From Pseudorhodoferax aquiterrae (lineage in GTDB: Bacteria; Pseudomonadota; Gammaproteobacteria; Burkholderiales; Burkholderiaceae_C), in NCBI RefSeq assembly GCF_014652235.1, contig NZ_BMYK01000004.1, positions 413,776 to 477,775 of the forward strand: a DNA stretch of 64,000 bases. The letters are read 5' to 3'. The translations under genes were made by a program, and so were the position numbers. Below, in pieces: positions 8,021 through 16,185 of the stretch. The notes below the pieces were generated by a model. It worked only from the letters and a program-made list of their open reading frames with translations, was not told the origin of the DNA and did not search any database. Numbering within the stretch: position 1 is the first letter of the stretch; every line of letters starts with the position of its first letter.

Positions 8021-9297
8021 CCATCGCCATCTTCCTGGGCTCTTTGCTGGTGGCCATGGCCATCGGCGTGCCGATCTCGTTCGCACTGCTGGCCAGCGGC
8101 GCTGCGCTGATGGTGCAGATGGACATGTTCGACGCGCAGATCCTGGCGCAGAACCTGATCGAAGGTTCCAACAGCTTCCCGCTGCTGGCCGTGCCCTTCT
8201 TCATGCTGGCCGGCGAGATCATGAACGCGGGCGGTCTGTCGCGCCGCATCGTGCAATTCGCGATGGCGCTGGTCGGGCACGTGCGCGGTGGCCTGGGCTA
8301 TGTGGCGATCGGCGCGGCCGTGATGATGGCGGCGCTGTCGGGCTCGGCCGTGGCCGACGCGGCGGCGCTGTCGGCCCTGCTGCTGCCGATGATGGTGAGG
8401 GCCGGGCACGACAAGGCGCGCTCGGCCGGCCTGCTGTCGGCGGCCAGCATCATCGCGCCCGTGATTCCGCCGTCCATCGGCTTCGTGATCTTCGGCGTGG
8501 CCGCCAACGTGTCGATCTCCAAGCTGTTCCTGGCCGGCATCGTGCCCGGCGTGCTGCTGGGCACGGCGCTGTGCTTCACCTGGTGGTGGCTGGGCCGGCG
8601 CGAGAACGTGCCGCCGCAGCCGCGCCGCAGCCGCGCGGAAATCCTCGGCGCGCTCAAGGATGCGACCTTCGCACTGGGCCTTCCGGTCATCGTCATCGTG
8701 GGCCTGAAGTTCGGCGTGTTCACGCCGACCGAGGCCGCGGTCGTCGCGGCGGTCTACGCCCTGCTGATCTCGGTGTTCGTCTACCGCGAGCTCCGCTTCA
8801 ACCAGCTGTTCGGCCTGTTCCTCGCTGCGGCCAAGACCACGGCCGTGATCATGTTCCTGGTGGCCGCCGCGATGGTCAGCGCCTGGCTGATCACGGTGGC
8901 CCAGTTGCCCGACCAGATCGTGAGCCTGCTGCAGCCGCTGCTGGACAGCCCGCGCCTGCTGATGGCCGCCATCATGGTGCTGGTGATCGTCGTCGGCACG
9001 GCCATGGACATGACGCCCACGGTGCTGATCCTCACGCCGGTGCTGATGCCCATCGTCAAGGCCGCCGGCATCGACCCGGTGTACTTCGGCGTGCTGTTCA
9101 TCATGAACAACGCCATCGGTCTGATCACACCGCCCGTGGGCACCGTGCTCAACACCGTGGCCGGCGTCGGCAAGATCAGCATGGACCAGGTCACCAAGGG
9201 CGTCTGGCCCTTCATGGTCGCGCAGTTCGCGCTGATGTTCCTGATGGTCCTGTTCCCCGCCATCGTCACCGTGCCGGCGCGCTGGCTGGCCGGCTGA
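8017..9297 (+). CDS. dctM: TRAP transporter large permease subunit (DctM), first module
   Basis: Inner-membrane transport subunit of about 12 helices that couples sodium flow to substrate uptake. The 426 residues are of usual length, with the family landmarks PVIPPSIGFVIFG, FTPTEAAVVAAVYA and NNAIGLITPPVG. It begins within the stop of dctQ and is followed 29 bp later by dctP, so Q, M and P form one operon. The paralog at 36078 is nearly identical in most helices, pointing to duplication of the whole transporter module. Confidence 0.94.
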   Translation: MTIAIFLGSLLVAMAIGVPISFALLASGAALMVQMDMFDAQILAQNLIEGSNSFPLLAVPFFMLAGEIMNAGGLSRRIVQFAMALVGHVRGGLGYVAIGAAVMMAALSGSAVADAAALSALLLPMMVRAGHDKARSAGLLSAASIIAPVIPPSIGFVIFGVAANVSISKLFLAGIVPGVLLGTALCFTWWWLGRRENVPPQPRRSRAEILGALKDATFALGLPVIVIVGLKFGVFTPTEAAVVAAVYALLISVFVYRELRFNQLFGLFLAAAKTTAVIMFLVAAAMVSAWLITVAQLPDQIVSLLQPLLDSPRLLMAAIMVLVIVVGTAMDMTPTVLILTPVLMPIVKAAGIDPVYFGVLFIMNNAIGLITPPVGTVLNTVAGVGKISMDQVTKGVWPFMVAQFALMFLMVLFPAIVTVPARWLAG

Positions 9298-9326
9298 CCC
9301 GTTCCCGTCACCACTGGAGACACCCC

Positions 9327-10325
9327 ATGAAACGCCTCATGCTCAAGACCCTGGTAGCAGCAGCTGCCTTCGCCGCGCTCGGTGCCCAGGCCCAGGACAC
9401 GCGCACCATCAAGTTCGCCACGCAGAACCCCAAGGGCCATCCGCTCGTGATGGGCATGGAGAAGTTCGCCGAGATCGTCACCGCCAAATCCGGCGGCAAG
9501 CTCAAGGTCAACCTGTTCCCGGGCGGCACGCTGGGCAGCGACCAGGCCAACGTCTCGGCCATCCAGGGCGGCACGCTGGAGATGGCGAGCATGAACTCGG
9601 GCATCCTCGCCAGCCAGGTCAAGGAGTTCGCGGTCTACGACTTCCCGTTCATGTTCGGCAGCAATGCCGAGGCCGAGGCCATCGTCGACGGCCCCTTCGG
9701 CAAGAAGCTGCACGACAAGCTCAAGGACAAGGGCATGATCGGCCTGTCCTACTTCGAGCTGGGCTTTCGCGACATCACCAACAGCAAGCGCCCGATCACC
9801 AAGGTGGAGGACCTGGCCGGCCTGAAGCTGCGCGTGATCCCCAACCCGATCAACGTGGACTGGGTCAAGGCGCTGGACGCCAATCCCACGCCGCTGCCCT
9901 TCCCCGAGGTCTACGCCGCGCTCGAGCAAAAGGCCATCGACGGCCAGGAGAACCCGGTCACCGTCATCAACGCCAACAAGTTCTACGAGGTGCAAAAGCA
10001 TGTGGTGCTGAGCCACCACCAGTACAACCCGCAGTCCGTGCTGATCAGCAAGAAGTTCTGGGACAGCCTGCAGCCCGCGCAGCAAAAGATCATCGCCGAC
10101 GCGGCGGTCGAGGCCACGAAATTCCAGCGCCAGGCCGCGCGCGAGCAGGTCGCCATCGCGCTCGAAAACATGAAGAAGAACGGCATGCAGGTGACCGAGC
10201 TGCCGCCCGCCGAACTGGCCAAGCTGCGCGACAAGATGCGCCCCGTGACGGCCAAGCATGCCGTGACCGTGGGCCAGGACGTGGTGGCCGAACTGCAGGC
10301 CGAGCTGGCGAAGGTGCGCAAGTAA
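9327..10325 (+). CDS. dctP: TRAP transporter periplasmic binding protein (DctP), first module
   Basis: Periplasmic solute receptor that delivers substrate to DctQM. The 332-residue protein has a signal peptide (LKTLVAAAAFAALGAQAQ). Family motifs are IKFATQNPKGHPLVMGMEKF near the N-terminus, and KRPITKVEDLAGLKLRVIPN, where the arginine normally contacts a carboxylate of the substrate. EVYAALEQKAIDGQENP is the canonical DctP block. ATG 9327 follows GGAG by a normal spacing. The receptor at 33817 has the same architecture but is clearly diverged, so the two systems may bind different ligands. Confidence 0.93.
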   Translation: MKRLMLKTLVAAAAFAALGAQAQDTRTIKFATQNPKGHPLVMGMEKFAEIVTAKSGGKLKVNLFPGGTLGSDQANVSAIQGGTLEMASMNSGILASQVKEFAVYDFPFMFGSNAEAEAIVDGPFGKKLHDKLKDKGMIGLSYFELGFRDITNSKRPITKVEDLAGLKLRVIPNPINVDWVKALDANPTPLPFPEVYAALEQKAIDGQENPVTVINANKFYEVQKHVVLSHHQYNPQSVLISKKFWDSLQPAQQKIIADAAVEATKFQRQAAREQVAIALENMKKNGMQVTELPPAELAKLRDKMRPVTAKHAVTVGQDVVAELQAELAKVRK

Positions 10326-10334
10326 GGAGCCGGC

Positions 10335-10781
10335 ATGAAGATCCTCACGCTGCACGGCATCAACCTCAACATGTTCGGCAAGCGCGACCCCAAGACCTAC
10401 GGCACGGCCACGCTGGCGGACATCGACGCGCAGCTGGCCGCGCTCGGCCGCGAACTCGGCGTCGAGGTCGAGTGCTTCCAGACCAATTTCGAAGGCGCGA
10501 TGGTCGAACGCATCCACGCCGCCCACACCGAGGGCGTGGACGCCATCGTCATCAACGCCGGCGCCTGGACGCACTACAGCTACGGCATCCGCGACGCGCT
10601 GGCCATCCTGGCGTGCCCCATCGTCGAGGTGCACATGTCCAACGTGCACGCGCGCGAAGCCTTCCGCCACCATTCGGTGCTGGCCGAGATCGTCCAGGGC
10701 CAGATCGCCGGCTTCGGCGTGGACAGCTACCTGCTGGGCCTGCGCACGGCCGTCACGCACGCCCGGGCCCGGGCCGTCTGA
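10335..10781 (+). CDS. aroQ: Type II 3-dehydroquinate dehydratase (AroQ), catabolic copy
   Basis: Dehydrates 3-dehydroquinate to 3-dehydroshikimate; in this context probably catabolic. The 148 residues have normal length. Active-site blocks are intact: LNMFGKRDPKTYG (Arg and catalytic Tyr), INAGAWTHYSYGIRDAL (Asn and His) and EVHMSNVHAREAFRHHS (His and Arg). The usual S-N-H-E-G is T-N-F-E-G here. Its ribosome-binding site overlaps the dctP stop (TAAGGAG), so it is the last gene of the TRAP operon. A second, more altered copy is at 34862. Confidence 0.9.
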   Translation: MKILTLHGINLNMFGKRDPKTYGTATLADIDAQLAALGRELGVEVECFQTNFEGAMVERIHAAHTEGVDAIVINAGAWTHYSYGIRDALAILACPIVEVHMSNVHAREAFRHHSVLAEIVQGQIAGFGVDSYLLGLRTAVTHARARAV

Positions 10782-10798
10782 GGTCCGGACGGGCCGGG

Positions 10799-10827
10799 CT
10801 TGCGCATCGCCGGGCGCGGTGCGCAAG
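10799..10827. terminator. Stem-loop between convergent aroQ and membrane-protein genes
   Basis: Perfect 8-bp arms CTTGCGCA and TGCGCAAG enclose a 13-base loop, placed between two convergent stop codons. There is no T-run, so it may act as a bidirectional or Rho-assisted terminator. Confidence 0.5.
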
Positions 10828-10842
10828 CGGCGGCGAACCGCT

Positions 10843-11274
10843 TCACGACCCGGCGCCCAGCGCCGCGGCACCCACGGCGTACGACAAGCCCAGCACCAGG
10901 CAGATGCCCGAAGACAGGTACCAGAAGGTGCTCGAGTTGTCCGGGAACATGGGCTTCAACAGCGGAAAGGCCAGCGCCCTGGCGAGGTAGACGGCGCCGA
11001 CGAGGGCGAGCACTGGCCGCGTGAATGGCAAGGACGGTGCCAGGCCCGCGCCCGAGAAGGCATAGACGGCCCACACCAGCAGCACGCCGGCGATGGCGGC
11101 GGTGACCAGGGCCGGTGCGGTCTTGCCGGCCTCGGCTGCGCGCGCCATGCGCTCGCCCGCGCCCATGAGCCGGTAGGCCGGGCCGCCCAGCACGATGCAG
11201 ACCACATGCGCCAGCGCAGCGATGGCGCTCAGGGTGCCGCCGAACAGCAGGGCGTTGGTACCGAGGTCGTGCAT
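10843..11274 (-). CDS. Small integral membrane protein of unknown function
   Basis: Predicted 143-residue protein with four hydrophobic segments (SAIAALAHVVCIVLGG, LVTAAIAGVLLVWAVYAF, LALVGAVYLARALAF, ICLVLGLSYAVGAAAL). It resembles small conserved membrane proteins of proteobacteria with a four-helix layout, but I cannot name a family confidently. It follows the TIM-barrel gene by 64 bp on the same strand and could be the last gene of the SDR-VOC-TIM operon. Confidence 0.65.
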   Translation of the reverse strand: MHDLGTNALLFGGTLSAIAALAHVVCIVLGGPAYRLMGAGERMARAAEAGKTAPALVTAAIAGVLLVWAVYAFSGAGLAPSLPFTRPVLALVGAVYLARALAFPLLKPMFPDNSSTFWYLSSGICLVLGLSYAVGAAALGAGS

Positions 11275-11338
11275 GGAGGGGACTGCAAATGTCTTGGAAA
11301 CAGGACGCTGCCGATCCGGCCGGGCATCCGCGCCGCGC

Positions 11339-12253
11339 TCATCCCGCCATCGCCTTCAGGCGCATCTGGCCCGGCAGCGGCACCGAGCGCTTGAGCACGT
11401 CCTCGGCCAGCCACAGCGCCGACTTGCGCGCCCGCTCGGCCACCGTGGGCAGCGGCAGGTTCAGGAAGTCGTCGTTGAAGACCTCGAAGCTGTAGTCGCC
11501 GCGGTAGCCCAGCTTGTCCAGCCGCAGCACGAGTTCGACCACCTGCTCGCTGTGCACGCCCTCGCCCGGGAACACGCGCATGGTGCGCGCGGTGGTCATG
11601 CGTTCCTCGAAGGTCGGCGTGTCCTGCCACAGGAAGTCGGCCAACTGCACGAGGAAGATCTTGCTCGGGTCCAGGTAGTCGATTTCCGAGAGCGGGGTCT
11701 TGGCCGCCAGCACGTGGAAGGAGTCGATGCCCACGCCCAGGTTGGGGCAGTCGGCACGGCAGACCACGTCCCAGGCCGTCGTGAACTCGTTGACCGTGTG
11801 GCCCCAGGACAGGCCTTCGTAGGCGATCTTGATGCCCAGCGGCACGGCCAGCATGGCCAGCTTGCGCAGGTCGCGCGCGATCAGGTCCAGGTCCTGCGTG
11901 GCATGGCGCGAGGTCGACGAGCAGGCCAGCAGCACCGTGCAGCCCAGCGCGGCGCACATCTCCAGCATGCTCTTGGCGATGTCCACCTTGTAGTGGTGCA
12001 GGTGGCCGGACAGGCCCTCGAAGTCGCGCAGCACCTGGAAGCCCGTGCCGCGCAGGCCGCTGTCCTTGACGGCCTGCACGGCCGCCGAGAGGCCGCCCGG
12101 GTGGCCGACCAGGTCGTTGGCCTTGAGCATGACCTGCGTGAAGCCGGCCTCACGCATGGCGGACAGCTTGGCTTCCAGCGGCCCGGCCAGCGTGATCGTG
12201 TCCATGCCGAAGCCTTCGAAGTTGCCCTCGGTGTGCAGCCGCATGCCGTTCAC
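11339..12253 (-). CDS. TIM-barrel enzyme, probable 3-dehydroshikimate dehydratase domain protein (QuiC N-half-like)
   Basis: Sugar phosphate isomerase/epimerase fold, 304 residues. The metal-binding set expected of AsbF/QuiC-type 3-dehydroshikimate dehydratases is present in order: Glu in AYEGLSWG, Asp and His in GVGIDSFHVL, Gln in FLVQLAD and Glu in SFEVFND. That reaction converts 3-dehydroshikimate to protocatechuate, the step after AroQ. In Pseudomonas QuiC this domain is fused to a C-terminal HPPD-like domain; here the HPPD-like protein is a separate gene immediately upstream, overlapping by 4 bp (ATGA at 12250-12253). Function is inferred from motif and context; hydroxypyruvate isomerase or another epimerase is the alternative. 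Confidence 0.75.
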   Translation of the reverse strand: MNGMRLHTEGNFEGFGMDTITLAGPLEAKLSAMREAGFTQVMLKANDLVGHPGGLSAAVQAVKDSGLRGTGFQVLRDFEGLSGHLHHYKVDIAKSMLEMCAALGCTVLLACSSTSRHATQDLDLIARDLRKLAMLAVPLGIKIAYEGLSWGHTVNEFTTAWDVVCRADCPNLGVGIDSFHVLAAKTPLSEIDYLDPSKIFLVQLADFLWQDTPTFEERMTTARTMRVFPGEGVHSEQVVELVLRLDKLGYRGDYSFEVFNDDFLNLPLPTVAERARKSALWLAEDVLKRSVPLPGQMRLKAMAG

Positions 12254-13158
12254 TCCTGCGCGCTGTGCACGAGCTCGAACACCACCGAGCCCAGGTAGGT
12301 CTTGGTGATGGCGCCGCGCCGCTCGGTGTGGGCGGCGGCGGTTTCGACGAATTCCACGCCCAGCGCGCGCAGCGCCTGCACGGCGGCCAGCACGTCGGGC
12401 ACGCCCAGGCCGATGCGCTGCAGCTTCTCGCCGGTGTCCAGCACATGCGGCTCGGGCTCGACCAGCTGCAGCATGAAGCGCTGCGTGGCATCCAGCGCCG
12501 GCGTGCGCAGCAAGGTGCCCTTGGGCATGATGCCGAAGCGCAGGTCGTCGGGGATCAGCTCGGTGCCGAACAGCTCGCGGTAGAACTCGATCCAGTCGTT
12601 GCTGCGGCCCGGGCCGATGTACTGCACCACGCCGAAGAAGTGGATGCCGGCCGTGGCGGCCGGGTGCTGCTCGACCGAGGGAATCGGCACGAAGTCCACG
12701 TCGTAGATCGAGAACTCCTTGTAGCGGTCGACGAAGTAGATGCGGCTGCCGCCCGCGCCGTGGATGGCCGGGATGTTCAGCTCCATCACCTCCGCATGGC
12801 CTGGCACGGCCCAGGCGCCGCGCTCCAGCACGTAGCGGTAGGCCGCCCGCGCATCGCGCGCACGCAGCGCGATGGCCGAGATGGTCGGCACCTCCTGGCT
12901 GGCGCCCGGCGCGTCGGCTGCGTGGGCGTTGACCACGATGTTGAGCCCGCCCTGGCGGTACAGCAGGATCTCGCGCGAACGGTGCCGCGCGATGGGCCGA
13001 AAGCCCATCATCTCCAGCACCTGGCCCAGGGCCTGGGGCTTGGAGGTGGCGTACTCGATGAACTCGATGCCGTCCAGGCCCAGCGGGTTGGCGGCGTCGC
13101 TGAACGAAGCCTGCAGGGGCTCGCGCGGGTCGGGGGTATTCAGCAGCAGATCACTCAT
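12250..13158 (-). CDS. VOC-superfamily protein related to 4-hydroxyphenylpyruvate dioxygenase (QuiC C-half-like)
   Basis: Predicted 302-residue protein with two VOC modules: GLDGIEFIEYATSKPQALGQ at the start of the first, and GIHFFGVVQYIGPGRSNDWI then EFYRELFG at the start of the second. The C-terminal LGSVVFELVHS supplies the glutamate position of the HPPD metal site, and the second-module histidine is present, while the first-module ligand is replaced by Glu/Phe. True HPPD is about 350 residues, so this is a shorter relative. As the upstream partner of the TIM-barrel gene it corresponds to the C-terminal half of fused QuiC, with gene order reversed relative to the fused protein. Dioxygenase activity should not be assumed. 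Confidence 0.75.
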   Translation of the reverse strand: MSDLLLNTPDPREPLQASFSDAANPLGLDGIEFIEYATSKPQALGQVLEMMGFRPIARHRSREILLYRQGGLNIVVNAHAADAPGASQEVPTISAIALRARDARAAYRYVLERGAWAVPGHAEVMELNIPAIHGAGGSRIYFVDRYKEFSIYDVDFVPIPSVEQHPAATAGIHFFGVVQYIGPGRSNDWIEFYRELFGTELIPDDLRFGIMPKGTLLRTPALDATQRFMLQLVEPEPHVLDTGEKLQRIGLGVPDVLAAVQALRALGVEFVETAAAHTERRGAITKTYLGSVVFELVHSAQE

Positions 13159-13193
13159 GCGCGCATTCTGCGCCAGCCGACGCTGTTTTTCGT

Positions 13194-13964
13194 CTAGCGC
13201 ACGAGCAGCACGCCGCCATCCACGGTCAGTGTGGTGCCGACCACATAGTCCCCCGCGCGCGAGGCCAGGTAGATGGCCGCCGCCGCCATGTCCTCGGGCT
13301 GGCCGATGCGCCTGGCGGGGATGCGCCGTGCGACCTCTTCGCCCTGGTCGCGCGCGGCGCGGTTCATCTCCGAGGCGAAGGCGCCGGGCGCGATCGCGCT
13401 GACCACGATGTTGTCCTCGATCAGCCGCAACGCCATGCGTTTGGTGAGGTGGATCAGCCCGGCCTTGCTCGCCGCATAGGAGTAGGTCTCCAGCGGGCTC
13501 ACGCCCTGGCCGTCGATGGAGGCGATGTTGATGACCTTGGCCGGCCGGCTCTGCGCCGCCAGCCGCAGCGGCGCGGCCAGGGCCTGGGTCAGGAAGAAGG
13601 GGGCCTTGAGGTTCAGGTTGACGACCTTGTCCCACCCGGATTCGGGAAAGTCGTCGAAGGGCTCGCCCCAGGCCGCGCCCGCGTTGTTGACGAGGATGTC
13701 CAGCTGCGGCTCCAGCGCGACGAAGGCATCGGCCAGCGCGCGGGCGCCGGCCACGCTGGAGACATCGGCCGGCAGCGCGATGCAGTGCCCCAGCGCAGCC
13801 ATCTCGTGCGCGGCCTGGGTGCAGGCCTCGCCCTTGCGCGCCGAGATGTACACGCGCGCGCCCTGGGCCAGGAAACCCTCGGCGATCATGCGGCCGATGC
13901 CGCGCGAGCCGCCGGTGACGAGGGCCGTGCGGCCGGCCAGGGAGAACAGGTCTTGGGTCTGCAT
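13194..13964 (-). CDS. Short-chain dehydrogenase/reductase (SDR, gluconate-5-dehydrogenase-like)
   Basis: Classical SDR of 256 residues. The nucleotide-binding TGGSRGIG motif is at residues 17-24, NNAG follows, and the catalytic Ser (NIASIDG), Tyr and Lys (YSYAASK) are all present, with PG in SAIAPGAFASEM. It is first in a minus-strand operon with the VOC and TIM-barrel genes (35 bp gap). By context it may oxidise quinate or shikimate, or a related polyol acid, but SDR substrate cannot be read from sequence. It is transcribed divergently from the cyclase-PilZ gene. Confidence 0.85.
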   Translation of the reverse strand: MQTQDLFSLAGRTALVTGGSRGIGRMIAEGFLAQGARVYISARKGEACTQAAHEMAALGHCIALPADVSSVAGARALADAFVALEPQLDILVNNAGAAWGEPFDDFPESGWDKVVNLNLKAPFFLTQALAAPLRLAAQSRPAKVINIASIDGQGVSPLETYSYAASKAGLIHLTKRMALRLIEDNIVVSAIAPGAFASEMNRAARDQGEEVARRIPARRIGQPEDMAAAAIYLASRAGDYVVGTTLTVDGGVLLVR

Positions 13965-14023
13965 GGGATGTCGCGCTCCGTGTAGGGGGAAAGCCGATCA
14001 GCTTAGCGGCCCTACACTTGCCC

Positions 14024-14040
14024 GTCGCCACTTTGGCGAC
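14024..14040 (+). promoter_or_regulatory. Short perfect hairpin in the cyclase leader
   Basis: GTCGCCA-CTT-TGGCGAC forms a 7-bp perfect stem with a 3-base loop ending 19 bp before the cyclase ATG. The start lacks a good Shine-Dalgarno sequence (CCCCCCAGC precedes it), so the hairpin might influence translation, or be a protein-binding dyad. Confidence 0.35.
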
Positions 14041-14059
14041 ACCGCCCCACCCCCCCAGC

Positions 14060-15133
14060 ATGAAACAGATCCACCGCCAGCAGTTGGCCGAGCGCCTGCT
14101 GGCCCTGGCAGAGTCCGGTGCATTGCAGCAGAGCGACGCACGCGCGCGCATCGCCGACGTGATCGACAGCGTGGAGCATGCCGACGCCGCGGCCGACCTG
14201 CGCCGCGTGACCATCCTGCTGTCGGACCTGCGCGGTTTCACGGCGCTGGCGGAGCAGCACTCGGCGCTGGCCATGGTCGAGGCGCTGAACCGCTACCTCG
14301 CGCGCATGACCGAGATCATCCTGCGCTGGGGCGGTGCCATCGACAAGTTCATGGGCGACGCGATCATGGTGCTGTTCGGCGCGCCCGAGGCACTGGAGGA
14401 CGACATCGTCTCGGCGATCGCCTGCGCCATCGAGATGCAGATCGCGATGGACGAGATCAACGCCGACAACCGCCAGCACGGCATGGCGCCCTGGTTCATG
14501 GGCATCGGCATCAACACCGGCGAGGTGGTGGCCGGCCAGCTGGGCTCGCGCCTGCACAGCGAATACACGGTGATCGGCGACCAGGTCAACCTGGCCTCGC
14601 GCATCGAGGCGCACAGCCTGCGCGGGCAGATTCTGCTGTCCGAGGCCACCTGGCGCCAGGCGCAGGGCTTCATCGAGACCGGCGATGTCAACGAGGTCAG
14701 CGTCAAGGGCAAGCGCGAGACCGTGCGCATGTACGAGCTGCAGGCCACGCATCGCCCGCACCGGCTCGTGGCGCCCAAGCGCGAGATCCGCAACAGCCCG
14801 CGCGTGGAGGTCGACATGCCGCTGGTGTTCCGCCGGCTCAAGGGCAAGGCCGTGGGCACGCGCAAGCTGGACGGCCGCATCACCGATCTCAGCTACGGTG
14901 GCATGTTCGTGCGCAGCGCGGTGGCGCTGCAGGCCTTCGACGACATCTGCTTCGCGCTGTCGCTGTCGCTGATGGGCCGCGAGCTGACCGAGATCTACGC
15001 CAAGGTGCTGCGCGTGGTGCCGCTGCCCGACGGGCAGTTCGGCTACCCGGTGGAGTTCACGGCCATCGAGGCCAAGGCCCAGCAGTCGATCAAGGAGTTC
15101 GTCGACGGCATCGTCGAACTCGGCCGACCCTAG
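14060..15133 (+). CDS. Class III adenylate/guanylate cyclase fused to a PilZ domain
   Basis: Predicted 357-residue cytoplasmic protein. A short helical N-terminus is followed by a class III cyclase domain at about residues 48-230: metal-binding Asp in TILLSDLRGFTAL and in KFMGDAIMVLFGAP, and the transition-state Asn/Arg in IGDQVNLASRIEAH. From about residue 250 a PilZ domain follows, with the c-di-GMP-binding RxxxR (RNSPR) and DxSxxG (DLSYGG) motifs intact. The protein should make cAMP or cGMP under c-di-GMP control. ATG 14060 has a poor ribosome-binding site; a TTG at 14018 is the only other start. Its stop codon shares CTAG with the convergent iclR stop. Confidence 0.88.
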   Translation: MKQIHRQQLAERLLALAESGALQQSDARARIADVIDSVEHADAAADLRRVTILLSDLRGFTALAEQHSALAMVEALNRYLARMTEIILRWGGAIDKFMGDAIMVLFGAPEALEDDIVSAIACAIEMQIAMDEINADNRQHGMAPWFMGIGINTGEVVAGQLGSRLHSEYTVIGDQVNLASRIEAHSLRGQILLSEATWRQAQGFIETGDVNEVSVKGKRETVRMYELQATHRPHRLVAPKREIRNSPRVEVDMPLVFRRLKGKAVGTRKLDGRITDLSYGGMFVRSAVALQAFDDICFALSLSLMGRELTEIYAKVLRVVPLPDGQFGYPVEFTAIEAKAQQSIKEFVDGIVELGRP

Positions 15134-15933
15134 GCCGCAGCCTGGCGCGCGGCCGCTTGCCGCACGAAGATCGGCGAGGCCGTGCTGGCCATGGCCAGTT
15201 CGCCGGCCGCCTGGTTCAGGGCCGCGCCGAGTTCCAGCATGCGCGGCGCAGTCAGGCGGATCGCCGGGCCGGCGATCGTGATCACGCCGATGGTGTCCTC
15301 GCCGCGCCGCTGAACGGGCGCGGCCATGGCGTTCATGCCGGGCGCGTAGACCTCCTCGATCAGCGAGAAGCCGCGCGCGCGGTCTTCCTGCAGCATCTGC
15401 TCCAGCGCCTTCCAGGTGGTGGGCGCGCGCGGCCCGTAGGCGGCCGGCTCGCCGAAGCCCTGCTTGACCACGAGCTCCAGCGCGCGTTCTTCGGACAGCG
15501 TCATGAGCCAGGCGTGGCCGCCGGCGCTGCACGACAGGCGCAGGTCGATGCCCATGTCGGGGTCGTAGCGCAGGCCGAAGCGCGCGCCCTGGGCCTTGGC
15601 CACGAAGGTCAGCCGGTCGCCGTCGACGATGGCCAGGCGCACCAGCTCGCCCGACACGTCGGCCAGCCGGTCGATGATGGGCTGGGCGATGTCCACGATG
15701 CCCGAGCCACCCAGGTAGGACAGGCCCAGCGCCGCCAGCTTGGTGGTCAGCGCGTAGTCGCCGTGGTCGCGCATCTGGCGCACGTAGCCGCAGCGCACGA
15801 GCTCGGTCAGCACCCGGTGGCAGGCCGACAGCGGCAATTCCAGGTCCGCCGCGACGGCCGACAAGGCCTTGCCTTCGGGGCGCGCGGCCAGGTATTCGAG
15901 GACGGACAGGGAACGTTCCAGGGGGCTGCTCAT
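15130..15933 (-). CDS. IclR-family transcriptional regulator 1
   Basis: Predicted 267-residue regulator. An N-terminal winged helix (LERSLSVLEYLAARPEGKAL, then LPLSACHRVLTELVRCGYV as recognition region) precedes the IclR effector domain with DGDRLTFVAKAQG, CSAGGHAWLMTLSEER and GVITIAGPAIRL. It is highly similar over its whole length to the IclR protein at 32905, including long identical stretches in the wing and the start of the effector domain. It is divergent from the PQQ dehydrogenase gene, with two IclR-like boxes in the shared promoter region. I infer that it controls that gene and itself. Confidence 0.9.
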   Translation of the reverse strand: MSSPLERSLSVLEYLAARPEGKALSAVAADLELPLSACHRVLTELVRCGYVRQMRDHGDYALTTKLAALGLSYLGGSGIVDIAQPIIDRLADVSGELVRLAIVDGDRLTFVAKAQGARFGLRYDPDMGIDLRLSCSAGGHAWLMTLSEERALELVVKQGFGEPAAYGPRAPTTWKALEQMLQEDRARGFSLIEEVYAPGMNAMAAPVQRRGEDTIGVITIAGPAIRLTAPRMLELGAALNQAAGELAMASTASPIFVRQAAARQAAA

Positions 15934-16050
15934 GGCCGGGATTGTCACCCGAAGCCGGACCGCTCCCGGCGGGCACCGCCCTGCATCCAGCCGGCCGTTC
16001 GACCGAACTGCGTACAGGTTTACCCCAGGTGCCAAAGCCTAGCCTGCACG

Positions 16051-16087
16051 TAATATGGAAACTAATTCCACATGGAAACTATTTCTA
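16051..16087 (+). promoter_or_regulatory. Pair of IclR-type boxes and -10-like TAATAT before the PQQ dehydrogenase
   Basis: Box 1, TGGAAACTAATTCCA, is at 16056-16070 and box 2, TGGAAACTATTTCTA, at 16073-16087, starting 17 bp apart. Both fit the IclR-family consensus TGGAAATNATTTCCA known from Escherichia coli, box 2 with a relaxed right arm. A TATA-like TAATAT (16051-16056) abuts box 1, so binding there would cover the transcription start. The whole gap 15934-16185 holds this element and nothing else I can name. Confidence 0.65.
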
Positions 16088-16185
16088 AATCTCGTGGCGC
16101 GCATTTCCGCGCGCCCCGGGAAACGGCGCCCCTGCGCAGGCGCGCCGTGCCGACCGCCCATTTCCACAACCACCGGAGACCTCGC

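Noticed and set aside
12250-13158. Genuine 4-hydroxyphenylpyruvate dioxygenase (hppD)
   Set aside because: Too short, lacks the first metal histidine, and is coupled to a dehydroshikimate-dehydratase-like gene; QuiC C-terminal-domain homology explains it better.
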